Of a stretch of 64,000 nucleotides of DNA, positions 35,664 to 44,195 are shown piece after piece; position 1 is the first letter of the stretch, and every line of letters begins with the position of its first letter. The notes beneath the pieces were generated by a model. That model was not told the DNA's origin. It made no database searches and was given only the letters and a program-made list of their open reading frames with translations. This DNA is from Pseudorhodoferax sp. Leaf267 (GTDB lineage Bacteria > Pseudomonadota > Gammaproteobacteria > Burkholderiales > Burkholderiaceae_C): contig NZ_LMMV01000001.1 of NCBI RefSeq assembly GCF_001422405.1, positions 807,275 through 871,274 of the forward strand, given 5' to 3'. A program made the translations under genes and the position numbers.

Positions 35664-36815
35664 TCAGGCGGCGAGGTTGCCCTGCAGCTGGCGCCGGTAC
35701 CACTCGTGGAAGTGCTGCATGCCGTCTTCCATCGGGCTCTGGTAGGGGCCGACCTCGTTGTCGCCGCGCGCCAGCAGGGCCTTGCGGCCCGCGTCCATGC
35801 GCAATGCGATCTCGTCGTCTTCGACGCAGGTTTCCATGTAGGCGGCCTGCTGCGACTCGACGAACTCGCGCTCGAAGGCGGCGATCTCCTCGGGGTAGTA
35901 GAACTCCACCGTGTTCAGTGTCTTTTGCGGCGAGATCGGATGCAGCGTGGACACGGTCAGCACATGCGGATACCACTCGACCATCACGGTCGGGTAGTAG
36001 GTCAGCCAGATCGCCCCATGGCGCGGCGGCTGGCCGTCCCGGTAGGCCAGCAGCGCCTGCTGCCAGCGCTGGTAGGCGGGGCTGCCGGCCTTGCCCAGGC
36101 GGTTGGCCACCCCCACGGTCTGCACCGAGTGGTGGTCGCCGAACTCCCAGCGCAGGTCGTCGCAGCTCACGAAGCCGCCCAGGCCGGGGTGGAACGGGCC
36201 GACGTGGTAGTCCTCCAGGTAGACCTCGATGAACGTCTTCCAGTTGTAGTCGCACTCGTGCAGCTCGACGCGGTCGAACACGTAGCCGTCGAAGTCCAGG
36301 TCGGCGCGCGGCCCCAGGCGGGCCAGCTCGGCCGCGACGCGGCCCGCGGGGGCGCCCTCGAACAGCAGGCCGTTCCAGTTCTGCAGCGGGTAGTTGTGCA
36401 GGTTCAGGCAGGGGTCCTGCGCGAAATGTGGCGCGCCCAGTAGCGTGCCCGCCGGGTTGCCGTGGCCGCCGCTGTAGGTCCAGCGGTGCAATGGGCAGAC
36501 GATGTTGCCGCCCGCGCTGCCGCTCTGCGTCTGCTGCAGCGAGCCGCGGCCCTTCAGGATCAGCGCCTGGCGGTGCCGGCACACGTTGGAGACGAGTTCG
36601 ACGCCGCCTGGCGTGCGCACGAGTGCGCGGCCCTCCCGTTCTTGCGGCAGCGCGTGGTAGTCGCCCACATGGGGCACCAGGAGTTCATGCCCCACGTAGC
36701 GGGGCCCGCGCTGGAAGATGGTGTCCATCTCACGACGAAACAGGGCTTCGTCGAAATAGCTGGAAACGGGGAGTTGGCTTGTGGCCTGCTGAAATTGAAG
36801 ACTTAAATCAGACAT
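35664..36815 (-). CDS. Rieske non-haem iron oxygenase, alpha subunit type
   Basis: 383 residues. The N-terminal Rieske [2Fe-2S] domain has NVCRHR near residue 77 and CPLHRW near 110. The catalytic SRPBCC domain has the iron-site region EVYLEDYHVGPFHPGL near 215. It probably hydroxylates or demethylates a small organic substrate. No reductase or ferredoxin gene is adjacent. The start codon is inside the 12-bp palindrome GACATGCATGTC (36811-36822), with AGGA upstream. About 256 bases separate it from xseB. Confidence 0.88.
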   Translation of the reverse strand: MSDLSLQFQQATSQLPVSSYFDEALFRREMDTIFQRGPRYVGHELLVPHVGDYHALPQEREGRALVRTPGGVELVSNVCRHRQALILKGRGSLQQTQSGSAGGNIVCPLHRWTYSGGHGNPAGTLLGAPHFAQDPCLNLHNYPLQNWNGLLFEGAPAGRVAAELARLGPRADLDFDGYVFDRVELHECDYNWKTFIEVYLEDYHVGPFHPGLGGFVSCDDLRWEFGDHHSVQTVGVANRLGKAGSPAYQRWQQALLAYRDGQPPRHGAIWLTYYPTVMVEWYPHVLTVSTLHPISPQKTLNTVEFYYPEEIAAFEREFVESQQAAYMETCVEDDEIALRMDAGRKALLARGDNEVGPYQSPMEDGMQHFHEWYRRQLQGNLAA

Positions 36816-37071
36816 GCATGTCCTGACCTAGAGACTCCCCCTATGAAGGGGCAGGGTAGGCGCCTGTTCCTCAGGGCGCCATGGCGGCCGTTGGTATGCG
36901 CGGGAAGGGTGAACCGGCGGTGCCGCCGAGGCTCCTTTCGAAAGCGTTGCCGCTTGCAGGAAAAAGGGAGGCGCGATTGTAGCCGCGGGGCATGGCCGTC
37001 CGCGGCGCAGGGAAACGTTTGGCGACGCGCCTAAAATCGCGCGCTTCGCCATCCGATTGCACCGCTTGCCC

Positions 37072-37326
37072 ATGCCCAAGGCTTCCGCCTCGTCCACCCC
37101 TTTAGCGCCCGCGCCCAATGCACCGGCCAGCTACGAGGCAGCCCTGCAGGAACTCGAGGCCCTGGTGGGCCAGATGGAGTCTGGCCAGATGCCGCTCGAC
37201 GGCCTCATGACGGGCTACCAGCGCGGCGCCGAGCTGCTGCAGTTCTGCCGCGGCAAGCTCGACGCGGTCGAGGAGCAGATCCGCGTGCTGGACCAGGGCG
37301 TGGCCAAGCCATGGAGCGGCGAATGA
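37072..37326 (+). CDS. xseB: Exodeoxyribonuclease VII small subunit
   Basis: 84 residues. The conserved XseB helix pair is visible: [24 protein letters not shown] and [22 protein letters not shown]. It is the structural subunit that binds XseA in the single-strand exonuclease VII. TAAAAT at 37032-37037 is a candidate -10 element. Its stop overlaps the ispA start, giving the common xseB-ispA-dxs operon. Confidence 0.92.
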   Translation: MPKASASSTPLAPAPNAPASYEAALQELEALVGQMESGQMPLDGLMTGYQRGAELLQFCRGKLDAVEEQIRVLDQGVAKPWSGE

Positions 37327-38306
37327 GTGCCCGGTTCGATCTGTCGGCCTGGAGCACCGAGGCGCTGGAGCGTGTGGAGCGCGCGCTTTCGGGTTGGGTG
37401 GCGCCCGAGCAGGCAGCCGCGCCGGAGGCAGACAGCGGCTGGGCCGTGCTCGGCCACGAGGCACCGGCCGCGCTGCGCGAAGCCATGCGCTATGCCGTGC
37501 TGGATGGCGGCAAGCGGCTGCGCCCGCTGCTGGTGCTGGCCGCACGCCAGGCCATCGCCACGGGCGAGTCGCCTTCCGTGACCGCCGCGCTGGACGATGC
37601 TGCATTGCGCGCGGCCTGCGCAGCCGAACTGATCCATGCCTATTCGCTCGTGCACGACGACATGCCGTGCATGGACAACGACGTGCTGCGCCGCGGCAAG
37701 CCCACTGTCCATGTGCGCTTCGGCGAGGCCCAGGCCCTTTTGGCCGGCGACGCGCTGCAGGCGCTGGCTTTCGAGTTGATCACGAGCGAGCAGTCGGGCG
37801 CGCCAGCCACCGTGCAATCGTCGCTGTGCCGCCAGCTGGCACGTGCGGCGGGCTACGACGGCATGGCCGGCGGACAGGCCATCGACCTGGCCAGCATCGG
37901 CCTGGCGCTGTCCGAGGAGCAGCTGCGCGGCATGCACCGGCTCAAGACCGGCGCGTTGCTGTGCGGCAGCGTGATGATGGGCGCGACCTGCCGCGATCCC
38001 GCGCGTGCCTGCAGCAACGCCGTGTTGCAGGGCCTGGCGGGCTATGGCGCCGCGCTGGGCCTGGCCTTCCAGGTCGTGGACGACATCCTCGATGTCACGG
38101 CCGACTCGGCCACCCTGGGCAAGACTGCGGGCAAGGATGCCGCGCAGGACAAGCCCACCTATGTATCGGTGCTGGGCCTGGCGCGTTCGCAGGCCTACGC
38201 GCAGGAATTGCTGGCGCAGGCCCTCGCTGCGCTGGACAGCACCGATCTGCCCGATACCCGGGCCTTGCGTGCGCTGGCGGACATGGTCGTGAACCGATCG
38301 AGCTGA
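37323..38306 (+). CDS. ispA: Farnesyl/geranyl diphosphate synthase
   Basis: About 327 residues. This is a polyprenyl synthase of the MEP/isoprenoid pathway. It has the first aspartate-rich motif [10 protein letters not shown] near residue 110 and the second VVDDILD near 250, plus GGKRLRPLL near 60. It overlaps xseB by four bases (ATGA). dxs follows after 29 bases, supplying the precursors. Confidence 0.94.
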   Translation: MSARFDLSAWSTEALERVERALSGWVAPEQAAAPEADSGWAVLGHEAPAALREAMRYAVLDGGKRLRPLLVLAARQAIATGESPSVTAALDDAALRAACAAELIHAYSLVHDDMPCMDNDVLRRGKPTVHVRFGEAQALLAGDALQALAFELITSEQSGAPATVQSSLCRQLARAAGYDGMAGGQAIDLASIGLALSEEQLRGMHRLKTGALLCGSVMMGATCRDPARACSNAVLQGLAGYGAALGLAFQVVDDILDVTADSATLGKTAGKDAAQDKPTYVSVLGLARSQAYAQELLAQALAALDSTDLPDTRALRALADMVVNRSS

Positions 38307-38335
38307 GCCGCAGCGCACTACGGAGAAGAGATTTC

Positions 38336-40258
38336 ATGGCGACATCGAACGCATCGGCCTACCCGCTGCTGGACAGCATCAACGATCCCGCGGACCTGCG
38401 CCGCCTGGCCCGGGCCGACCTCAAGCCCCTGGCCGACCAGCTGCGGGCCTACGTGCTCGACAGCGTGTCGCAGACCGGCGGCCACCTGAGCTCCAACCTG
38501 GGCACGGTGGAGCTGACCGTGGCGCTGCACTACGTGTTCAACACGCCGGACGACCGCCTCGTCTGGGACGTGGGCCACCAGACCTACCCGCACAAGATCC
38601 TGACGGGCCGGCGCGACCGCATGGGCAGCCTGCGCCAGCTCGGCGGGCTGTCGGGCTTCCCGATGCGCTCGGAGAGCCGCTACGACACCTTCGGCACCGC
38701 GCACTCGTCGACCTCGATCTCGGCCGCGCTGGGCATGGCCATGGCCGCCAAGCAGCTCGGCGAGGACCGCCGCTCGGTGGCCATCATCGGCGACGGCGCG
38801 CTGTCGGCCGGCATGGCCTTCGAGGCGCTGAACAACGCCGGCGTGTGCGACTGCAACCTGCTCGTCATCCTGAACGACAACGACATGAGCATCAGCCCGC
38901 CCGTGGGCGCGCTGAACCGCTATCTGGCGCAGCTCATGAGCGGGCATTTCTACGCCGCCGCCAAGAACGTCGGCAAGCAGGTGCTCAAGGCTGCGCCGCC
39001 GCTGTTCGAGCTCGCCAAGCGGCTGGAGCAACATGCCAAGGGCATGGTCGTGCCGGCCACGCTGTTCGAGCAGTTCGGCTTCAACTACATCGGCCCGATC
39101 GATGGCCACGACCTGGAGTCGCTGATCCCCACGCTGGAGAACATCCGACAGCTCGAAGGCCCGCAGTTCCTGCATGTGGTGACCAAGAAAGGGCAAGGCT
39201 ACAAGCTGGCCGAGGCCGACCCCGTGGCCTACCACGGGCCCGGCAAGTTCGACCCGCGCGTGGGCCTGACCAAGCCCGCGACACCCGGCAAGCCGACCTT
39301 CACGCAGGTGTTCGGCCAGTGGCTGTGCGACATGGCCGAGCGTGACCCGCGCCTGGTGGGCATCACGCCGGCCATGCGCGAGGGCTCGGGCCTGGTGGAG
39401 TTCGAAAAGCGCTTTCCCAAGCGCTACTACGACGTGGGCATCGCCGAGCAGCATGCCGTGACCTTCGCCGCGGGCCTGGCCTGCGAAGGGCTCAAGCCCG
39501 TGGTCGCGATCTACTCGACCTTCCTGCAGCGCGCCTACGACCAGCTGATCCATGACGTGGCGCTGCAAAAGCTGCCCGTGGTGTTCGCGATCGACCGCGC
39601 GGGCCTGGTCGGTGCCGACGGCGCCACGCACGCTGGCGCCTACGACATTCCGTTCCTGCGCTGCGTCCCGAACATGGGCATTGCCTGCCCGGCCGACGAG
39701 GGCGAGTGCCGCGCACTGCTGTCCACGGCCTACGAGCAGGACCACCCCGTGGCCGTGCGCTACCCGCGTGGCGCCGGCGCGGGCGTGGTGCCCGCGGCCT
39801 CGCTGCAGTCGCTGCCCTATGGCAAGGGCGAGGTGCGGCGCATGGCCAAGGCCGGCCCGGGCCGGCGCATCGCGATCCTCGCGTTCGGCACGCTGCTGTA
39901 CCCGGCACTGGCCGCTGCGGAAAAGCTCAACGCCACGGTGGCCAACATGCGCTGGGCCAAGCCTGTGGACCAGGAGCTGCTGCTGCAGCTGGCCGCCGAC
40001 CACGACGCGCTGGTCACGTTGGAAGAGGGCGCCATCATGGGCGGCGCCGGCAGTGCCGTGGCCGAGGCGCTCAACGCGGCCGGCGTGGTCAAGCCTGTGC
40101 TGCAACTGGGCCTGCCGGACCGCTTCATCGAGCACGGCGACCCGGCCAAGCTCATCGCGCTGCAGGGCCTGGATGCGGACGGCATCGAGCGCGCCATCGT
40201 GGAGCGTTTTCCCGCGCTCGTCGAGCAGGCGCAGGCCGCGCTGAAACTCGTCGCCTGA
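38336..40258 (+). CDS. dxs: 1-deoxy-D-xylulose-5-phosphate synthase
   Basis: 640 residues. This thiamine-diphosphate enzyme condenses pyruvate and glyceraldehyde 3-phosphate at the start of the MEP pathway. Motifs seen are [12 protein letters not shown] near residue 42, the ThDP-binding [18 protein letters not shown] near 150, and [15 protein letters not shown] near 368. CGGAGAAGAG precedes the ATG. It completes the xseB-ispA-dxs isoprenoid unit. Confidence 0.96.
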   Translation: MATSNASAYPLLDSINDPADLRRLARADLKPLADQLRAYVLDSVSQTGGHLSSNLGTVELTVALHYVFNTPDDRLVWDVGHQTYPHKILTGRRDRMGSLRQLGGLSGFPMRSESRYDTFGTAHSSTSISAALGMAMAAKQLGEDRRSVAIIGDGALSAGMAFEALNNAGVCDCNLLVILNDNDMSISPPVGALNRYLAQLMSGHFYAAAKNVGKQVLKAAPPLFELAKRLEQHAKGMVVPATLFEQFGFNYIGPIDGHDLESLIPTLENIRQLEGPQFLHVVTKKGQGYKLAEADPVAYHGPGKFDPRVGLTKPATPGKPTFTQVFGQWLCDMAERDPRLVGITPAMREGSGLVEFEKRFPKRYYDVGIAEQHAVTFAAGLACEGLKPVVAIYSTFLQRAYDQLIHDVALQKLPVVFAIDRAGLVGADGATHAGAYDIPFLRCVPNMGIACPADEGECRALLSTAYEQDHPVAVRYPRGAGAGVVPAASLQSLPYGKGEVRRMAKAGPGRRIAILAFGTLLYPALAAAEKLNATVANMRWAKPVDQELLLQLAADHDALVTLEEGAIMGGAGSAVAEALNAAGVVKPVLQLGLPDRFIEHGDPAKLIALQGLDADGIERAIVERFPALVEQAQAALKLVA

Positions 40259-40342
40259 CCCTGCGCTACGCAGGGTTGCGCAGGGGTAAACCCGGGCGGA
40301 TCGCCCGACACCGCTTCTTACAATCCGGCGCTGACTTCGGTC

Positions 40343-40373
40343 CCCGTTTCTCCAAAAGGGAAGCGGGTTTTTT
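40343..40373 (+). terminator. Intrinsic terminator between dxs and dctP
   Basis: CCCGTTTC and GAAGCGGG form an 8-bp stem (one G-T pair) with a nine-base loop, followed by TTTTTT. A TACAAT hexamer lies upstream at 40319-40324, so the hairpin could also sit in the leader of dctP and attenuate it. Confidence 0.7.
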
Positions 40374-40397
40374 ATTAGATCTTCGGAGAGTTTTTCA

Positions 40398-41480
40398 ATG
40401 GATCGTCGTTCCGTTATCAAGAATGCAGGCATTGCGGGTGTGCTGGCTGCCGGCATCGCGCCGGCCGTGCACGCGCAGGCAGCCGTGCGCTGGCGCCTGG
40501 CCTCCAGTTTCCCCCGTTCGCTGGACACCATCTTCGGCAGTGCCGAAATGCTGTCCAAGACCGTCAAGGCCCTGTCCGGCGGCAAGTTCGAGATTTCGGT
40601 GCATCCGGCCGGCGAGCTCATGCCCGCCTTCGGTGTGGTCGACGCACTGCAGGGCGACAACATCGACATGGCCCAGACCGCAGCCTACTACTTCACCGGC
40701 AAGGACCCGATCTTCGCGTTCAGCTGCGCCGTGCCCTTCGGCTTGACCACGCGCCAGAACACGTCGTGGAAGGACCACGGCAACGGCCGCAAGCTCCTGG
40801 ACGCCTTCTTCGCGCAGTACAACTTCAAGACGGCCAGCGCCGGCAACACCGGCACGCAGATGGGCGGCTGGTACCGCAAGGAAATCAAGACCGTGGCCGA
40901 CCTCAAGGGCCTGAAGATGCGCATGGGCGGCGGCGTGTTCGGCGAAGGCATGGCCAAGCTGGGGGTGGTGGCGCAGAACATGCCGGCCGGCGATGTCTAC
41001 CAGGCGCTGGAGAAAGGCACGCTCGATGCGGCCGAGTTCGTCGGTCCCTACGACGATGCCAAGCTGGGCTTCAACAAGGTCGCCCCGTACTACTACTACC
41101 CCGGCTGGTGGGAAGGCGGCGCCGACCTGGAGTTCTTCATCAACTTGAAGAAGTTCAACGCGCTATCGGACGAGAACAAGGCCATCCTGAACGCGGCCAT
41201 GGCCGTTGCGGCCACCGACATGACGGCCAAGTACGACGCCTTCAACCCCGTCGCGATCAAGAAGCTGGTGGCCGAGGGCACCAAGCTCGTGGCTTTCCCC
41301 AAGGCCGTGATCGATGCCGGCTTCAAGGCCTGCATGGAGGTGTTCGCCGAGCACGAAGCCAAGTCGGCCGACTTCAAGAAGATCCACCAGGACATGCGCG
41401 CATTCCAGCGCGACCAGATCCTGTGGAACCGCTTCTCCGAATTCCCGTTCAACCAGTACATGAACGGCGTGAAGATCTGA
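40398..41480 (+). CDS. dctP: TRAP transporter solute-binding protein DctP (TakP-like)
   Basis: 360 residues. The N-terminus is a signal with an arginine pair (MDRRSVIKNAGIAGVLAAG), cleaved after AVHA. The mature protein is a DctP-family binding protein of the group that includes the 2-oxo-acid binder TakP (QMGGWYRKEIKTVADLKGLKMRM with the conserved arginine, then MPAGDVYQALEKGTLDAAE). It should deliver an organic acid to the permease genes found convergently downstream. CGGAGAG precedes the ATG. Confidence 0.88.
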   Translation: MDRRSVIKNAGIAGVLAAGIAPAVHAQAAVRWRLASSFPRSLDTIFGSAEMLSKTVKALSGGKFEISVHPAGELMPAFGVVDALQGDNIDMAQTAAYYFTGKDPIFAFSCAVPFGLTTRQNTSWKDHGNGRKLLDAFFAQYNFKTASAGNTGTQMGGWYRKEIKTVADLKGLKMRMGGGVFGEGMAKLGVVAQNMPAGDVYQALEKGTLDAAEFVGPYDDAKLGFNKVAPYYYYPGWWEGGADLEFFINLKKFNALSDENKAILNAAMAVAATDMTAKYDAFNPVAIKKLVAEGTKLVAFPKAVIDAGFKACMEVFAEHEAKSADFKKIHQDMRAFQRDQILWNRFSEFPFNQYMNGVKI

Positions 41481-41499
41481 ACTTCAGGCACCCATGAGA

Positions 41500-41524
41500 A
41501 AGCCGCGCACTGCGCGGCTTTTTC
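41500..41524. terminator. Intrinsic terminator after dctP
   Basis: AAGCCGCGCA and TGCGCGGCTT form a perfect stem continuing into TTTTTC on the plus strand. It lies between the convergent dctP and dctM genes and has A-rich sequence on the opposite side, so it can act in both directions. Confidence 0.75.
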
Positions 41525-41560
41525 GTTGGTGCCGGCGCCGCATGGCGCCGGTGCCGAGGG

Positions 41561-43393
41561 TCAGGGCTTGGACTGCTTGAGCGCTTCCTGCATGGCCTTC
41601 ATCGGGTCGTCGTCGCCTTCGGCCGCGCTCCCGGCGGGCGCATCGCTGGCGGCCCCGGAGGGCTCCTGCGCAGGCTTCTCATCGGCGCCATAGCCGCCAT
41701 CGGAGCCGTAACCGCCGTCGCCCTTGCTGTCGCTGCCGCTGTCGGGGCTCAGCCCTTCGCGCATCTGGTCGCCAATGGCCTTGAGGTCATAGGTCTGCGC
41801 CTTGTCCAGGCTGCCCGTGACCAGGTTGGGGAAGGCGATCATCACGCCCACCATGCACAGCTGGATCAGCAAAAACGGGATCGCGCCCTTGTAGATCTGC
41901 ATGGTCGTGACCGGGTCCATCACCTTCTTGGTCACGCGATCCACGTAGGGCTTGTCCGGCGCCACGGAGCGCAGGAAGAACAGCGCGAAGCCGAACGGCG
42001 GGTGCATGAACGAGGTCTGCATGTTCATGGCCAGCAGCACGCCGAACCAGATCAGGTCGATGCCCAGCTTGTCGGCCACAGGCGCCAGCAACGGCACCAC
42101 GATGAAGGACAGCTCGAAGTAGTCCAGGAAGAATGCCAGGAAGAACACCAGCACGTTGACGAAGATCAGGAAGCCCACCTGGCCACCGGGCAGGGCGGCC
42201 AGCAGGTGCTCCACCCAGATCGGGCCGTCGGCGGCCTGGAACACCAGGCCGAAGACCGTGGCGCCGATCAGGATGAACATCACGAAGCTGCCCAGCTTGG
42301 TGGTGCTGGCCAGCGCCTGCTTGAGCAGCGACAGGCCCAGGCGCCCGCGCGCCCAGGCCATCACCAGCGCACCGATGGCGCCCATCGCGCCGCCCTCGGT
42401 GGGCGTGGCCACGCCCAGGAAGATGGTGCCCAGCACCAGGAAGATCAGCAGCAGCGGTGGGATCAGCACGAAGGTCACGCGCTCTGCCAGTCGCGACAGA
42501 AGGCCGAGCCTGGTGAACTTGTTGAAGAGCGCGATCAGCAGCGCCACCGTGGCGCCGCCGCACATGGCGACGACCACCTTCTCGTCGGTGGCGACCGAGG
42601 TGACCTCCTCGCCGAGCCACCAGCTATGCACCTCGGGCATGTGCCGGGCCAGGAACACCGAGACCAGGAACGAGATCACCATCAGCACCAGGAGCGAGGG
42701 GTAACCGCCGCTGCCGTTGGGCTCGCGGTACACGCGCGCCTCGGGCGGCAGCGCCGGCACGCTGGCCGGCTTGAAGATCGCCAGCGCGGCGATGTAGAGC
42801 ACATAGCAGCCCACCAGCATGAAGGCCGGCACGAAAGCGCCCTTGTACATGTCCCCGACGCTGCGGCCGAGCTGGTCGGCCATGATGATCAGCACCAGGG
42901 ACGGCGGGATGATCTGCGCCAGCGTGCCCGAGGCTGCGATCACGCCGCTGGTGAATTTGCGGTCATAGCCGTAGCGCAACATGATGGGCAGCGAGATCAG
43001 GCCCATGGAGATGACCGAGGCCGCGACCACGCCCGTGGTGGCAGCCAGCAGCGCGCCGACGAAGACCACCGCCAGGGCCAGGCCGCCGCGCATCGGGCCG
43101 AACACCTGGCCCACGGTGTCGAGCAGGTCCTCGGCCATGCCGCTGCGCTCCAGAATCAGCCCCATCAGCGTGAAGAAGGGCACGGCCAGCAGCGTGTCGT
43201 TGGCCATGATGCCGATCAGCCGTTGTGGCAGCCAGGCCAGCACGGAGGCGGGGAACACCCCGAGCTCGATCCCGATGATGCCGAAGGTCAGGCCGCAGGC
43301 GCCCAGGCTGAACGCCACCGGAAAGCCAAGCAGCAAAAAGCAGATCAGCCCCGCGAACATGATCGGGGCGAAGTTGGTGGTGATGAATTCCAT
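41561..43393 (-). CDS. dctM: TRAP transporter large permease DctM with acidic C-terminal tail
   Basis: 610 residues, against about 430 for standard DctM. The first 520 or so residues are the membrane domain with about 12-14 helices (GLILERSGMAEDLLDT, IPPSLVLIIMADQ, GVATPTEGGAMGA). It is of the long DctM type with extra helices. The last 70 residues are a hydrophilic, glycine/serine/aspartate-rich tail (GYGSDGGYGADEK and similar) ending in a charged helix. It follows dctQ by 20 bases. Confidence 0.88.
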   Translation of the reverse strand: MEFITTNFAPIMFAGLICFLLLGFPVAFSLGACGLTFGIIGIELGVFPASVLAWLPQRLIGIMANDTLLAVPFFTLMGLILERSGMAEDLLDTVGQVFGPMRGGLALAVVFVGALLAATTGVVAASVISMGLISLPIMLRYGYDRKFTSGVIAASGTLAQIIPPSLVLIIMADQLGRSVGDMYKGAFVPAFMLVGCYVLYIAALAIFKPASVPALPPEARVYREPNGSGGYPSLLVLMVISFLVSVFLARHMPEVHSWWLGEEVTSVATDEKVVVAMCGGATVALLIALFNKFTRLGLLSRLAERVTFVLIPPLLLIFLVLGTIFLGVATPTEGGAMGAIGALVMAWARGRLGLSLLKQALASTTKLGSFVMFILIGATVFGLVFQAADGPIWVEHLLAALPGGQVGFLIFVNVLVFFLAFFLDYFELSFIVVPLLAPVADKLGIDLIWFGVLLAMNMQTSFMHPPFGFALFFLRSVAPDKPYVDRVTKKVMDPVTTMQIYKGAIPFLLIQLCMVGVMIAFPNLVTGSLDKAQTYDLKAIGDQMREGLSPDSGSDSKGDGGYGSDGGYGADEKPAQEPSGAASDAPAGSAAEGDDDPMKAMQEALKQSKP

Positions 43394-43413
43394 CGAGGTC
43401 GTCTCCGGCGCGC

Positions 43414-44028
43414 TCAGCGGGCCACGGCAGGGGTTTCGGCGGCCGCGGCCAGCTCGCGCTGGCGCAGGATGTCGGCCAGCTCTTCTTCAGCGGTCTTCTC
43501 GCCGGCCTTCACCGTCGGGTCCGGCCCTTTGCCGCCAAGAAAGGCAATGCGCTTGATGAGCTCGGACCAGCCCTGCAGCATCAGCAGGCTGAAGCCGAGC
43601 GGCAGGGCCAGCCACACCGGCCAGCGGATCAGGCCGCCGGGGTTGCCCGACATCTCGCCGCTCTGGTACTGCTGGATCGTCATCGGCACGGTGTAGTACA
43701 GCACCAGCAGGCACAGCGGCGTCAGGAACAAGGCGAAGCCCACGATGTCGATCCAGATCTGAGCCTTCTTGGGCAGGCGGCTGTTCAACACGTCGATGCG
43801 CACATGCTCGCGGTTCAGCAGCGTGAAACCCGCTGCGAGCAGGAAAGACCAGGCGAACAGATACCACTGGACTTCGAGGTAGGCGTTGGAACTGGTATTG
43901 AACACCTTGCGCACCACCGCATTGATGGCGCTGATGGCCGTGGAGGCCAGGATCAACCAGATCACCCACTTGCCGACCTGGGCGTTGAGCCAGTCGATGG
44001 CCCGCGATAGCTTTAACAAGCCTTGCAT
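43414..44028 (-). CDS. dctQ: TRAP transporter small permease DctQ
   Basis: 204 residues with four hydrophobic segments, typical of DctQ (STAISAINAVVRKVFNTSSNAYLEVQWYLFAWSFLLAAGF begins the conserved region). The charged C-terminal 45 residues are cytoplasmic. AAAGAGGAAGAC gives a strong ribosome-binding site. It is co-operonic with dctM and pairs with the dctP-type protein on the other strand. Confidence 0.88.
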   Translation of the reverse strand: MQGLLKLSRAIDWLNAQVGKWVIWLILASTAISAINAVVRKVFNTSSNAYLEVQWYLFAWSFLLAAGFTLLNREHVRIDVLNSRLPKKAQIWIDIVGFALFLTPLCLLVLYYTVPMTIQQYQSGEMSGNPGGLIRWPVWLALPLGFSLLMLQGWSELIKRIAFLGGKGPDPTVKAGEKTAEEELADILRQRELAAAAETPAVAR

Positions 44029-44183
44029 GTCTTCCTCTTTGTGTTGGGTGCCTCCGATACGACTGCACCCGACACACCAGCGTTGTGCGCCAGCGGGGTC
44101 GGGTGCGTGAGGCGGGCGGATTTTATAGGCGAGGGCGGTGCTGTCTTCGGGGCGTACCCTGGGGTCGGTCGATGGCCGCGCAC

Positions 44184-44189
44184 CATAAT
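44184..44189 (+). promoter_or_regulatory. -10 hexamer of the EgtB/SenA-like gene, likely leaderless
   Basis: CATAAT ends seven bases before the chosen ATG at 44196, the same spacing as in uvrD. This supports that start over an ATG eight codons upstream. Confidence 0.4.
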
Positions 44190-44195
44190 CGGCCC

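Noticed and set aside
36811-36822. GACATGCATGTC palindrome over the Rieske oxygenase start as an operator
   Set aside because: It is a perfect 12-mer but short, contains the start codon and ribosome-binding site context, and has no second copy in the gap. I treat it as incidental.
36833-36860. CCCCCTATGAAGGGG stretch as a fourth copy of the intergenic repeat
   Set aside because: It shares only the short C-run/G-run; the second hairpin and CAGTTCCGCGG part are absent.
44085-44195. N-terminal extension of the EgtB/SenA-like protein
   Set aside because: The extra residues are Arg/Gly-rich shadow sequence overlapping the dctQ upstream region, and a -10 hexamer sits seven bases before the later ATG.
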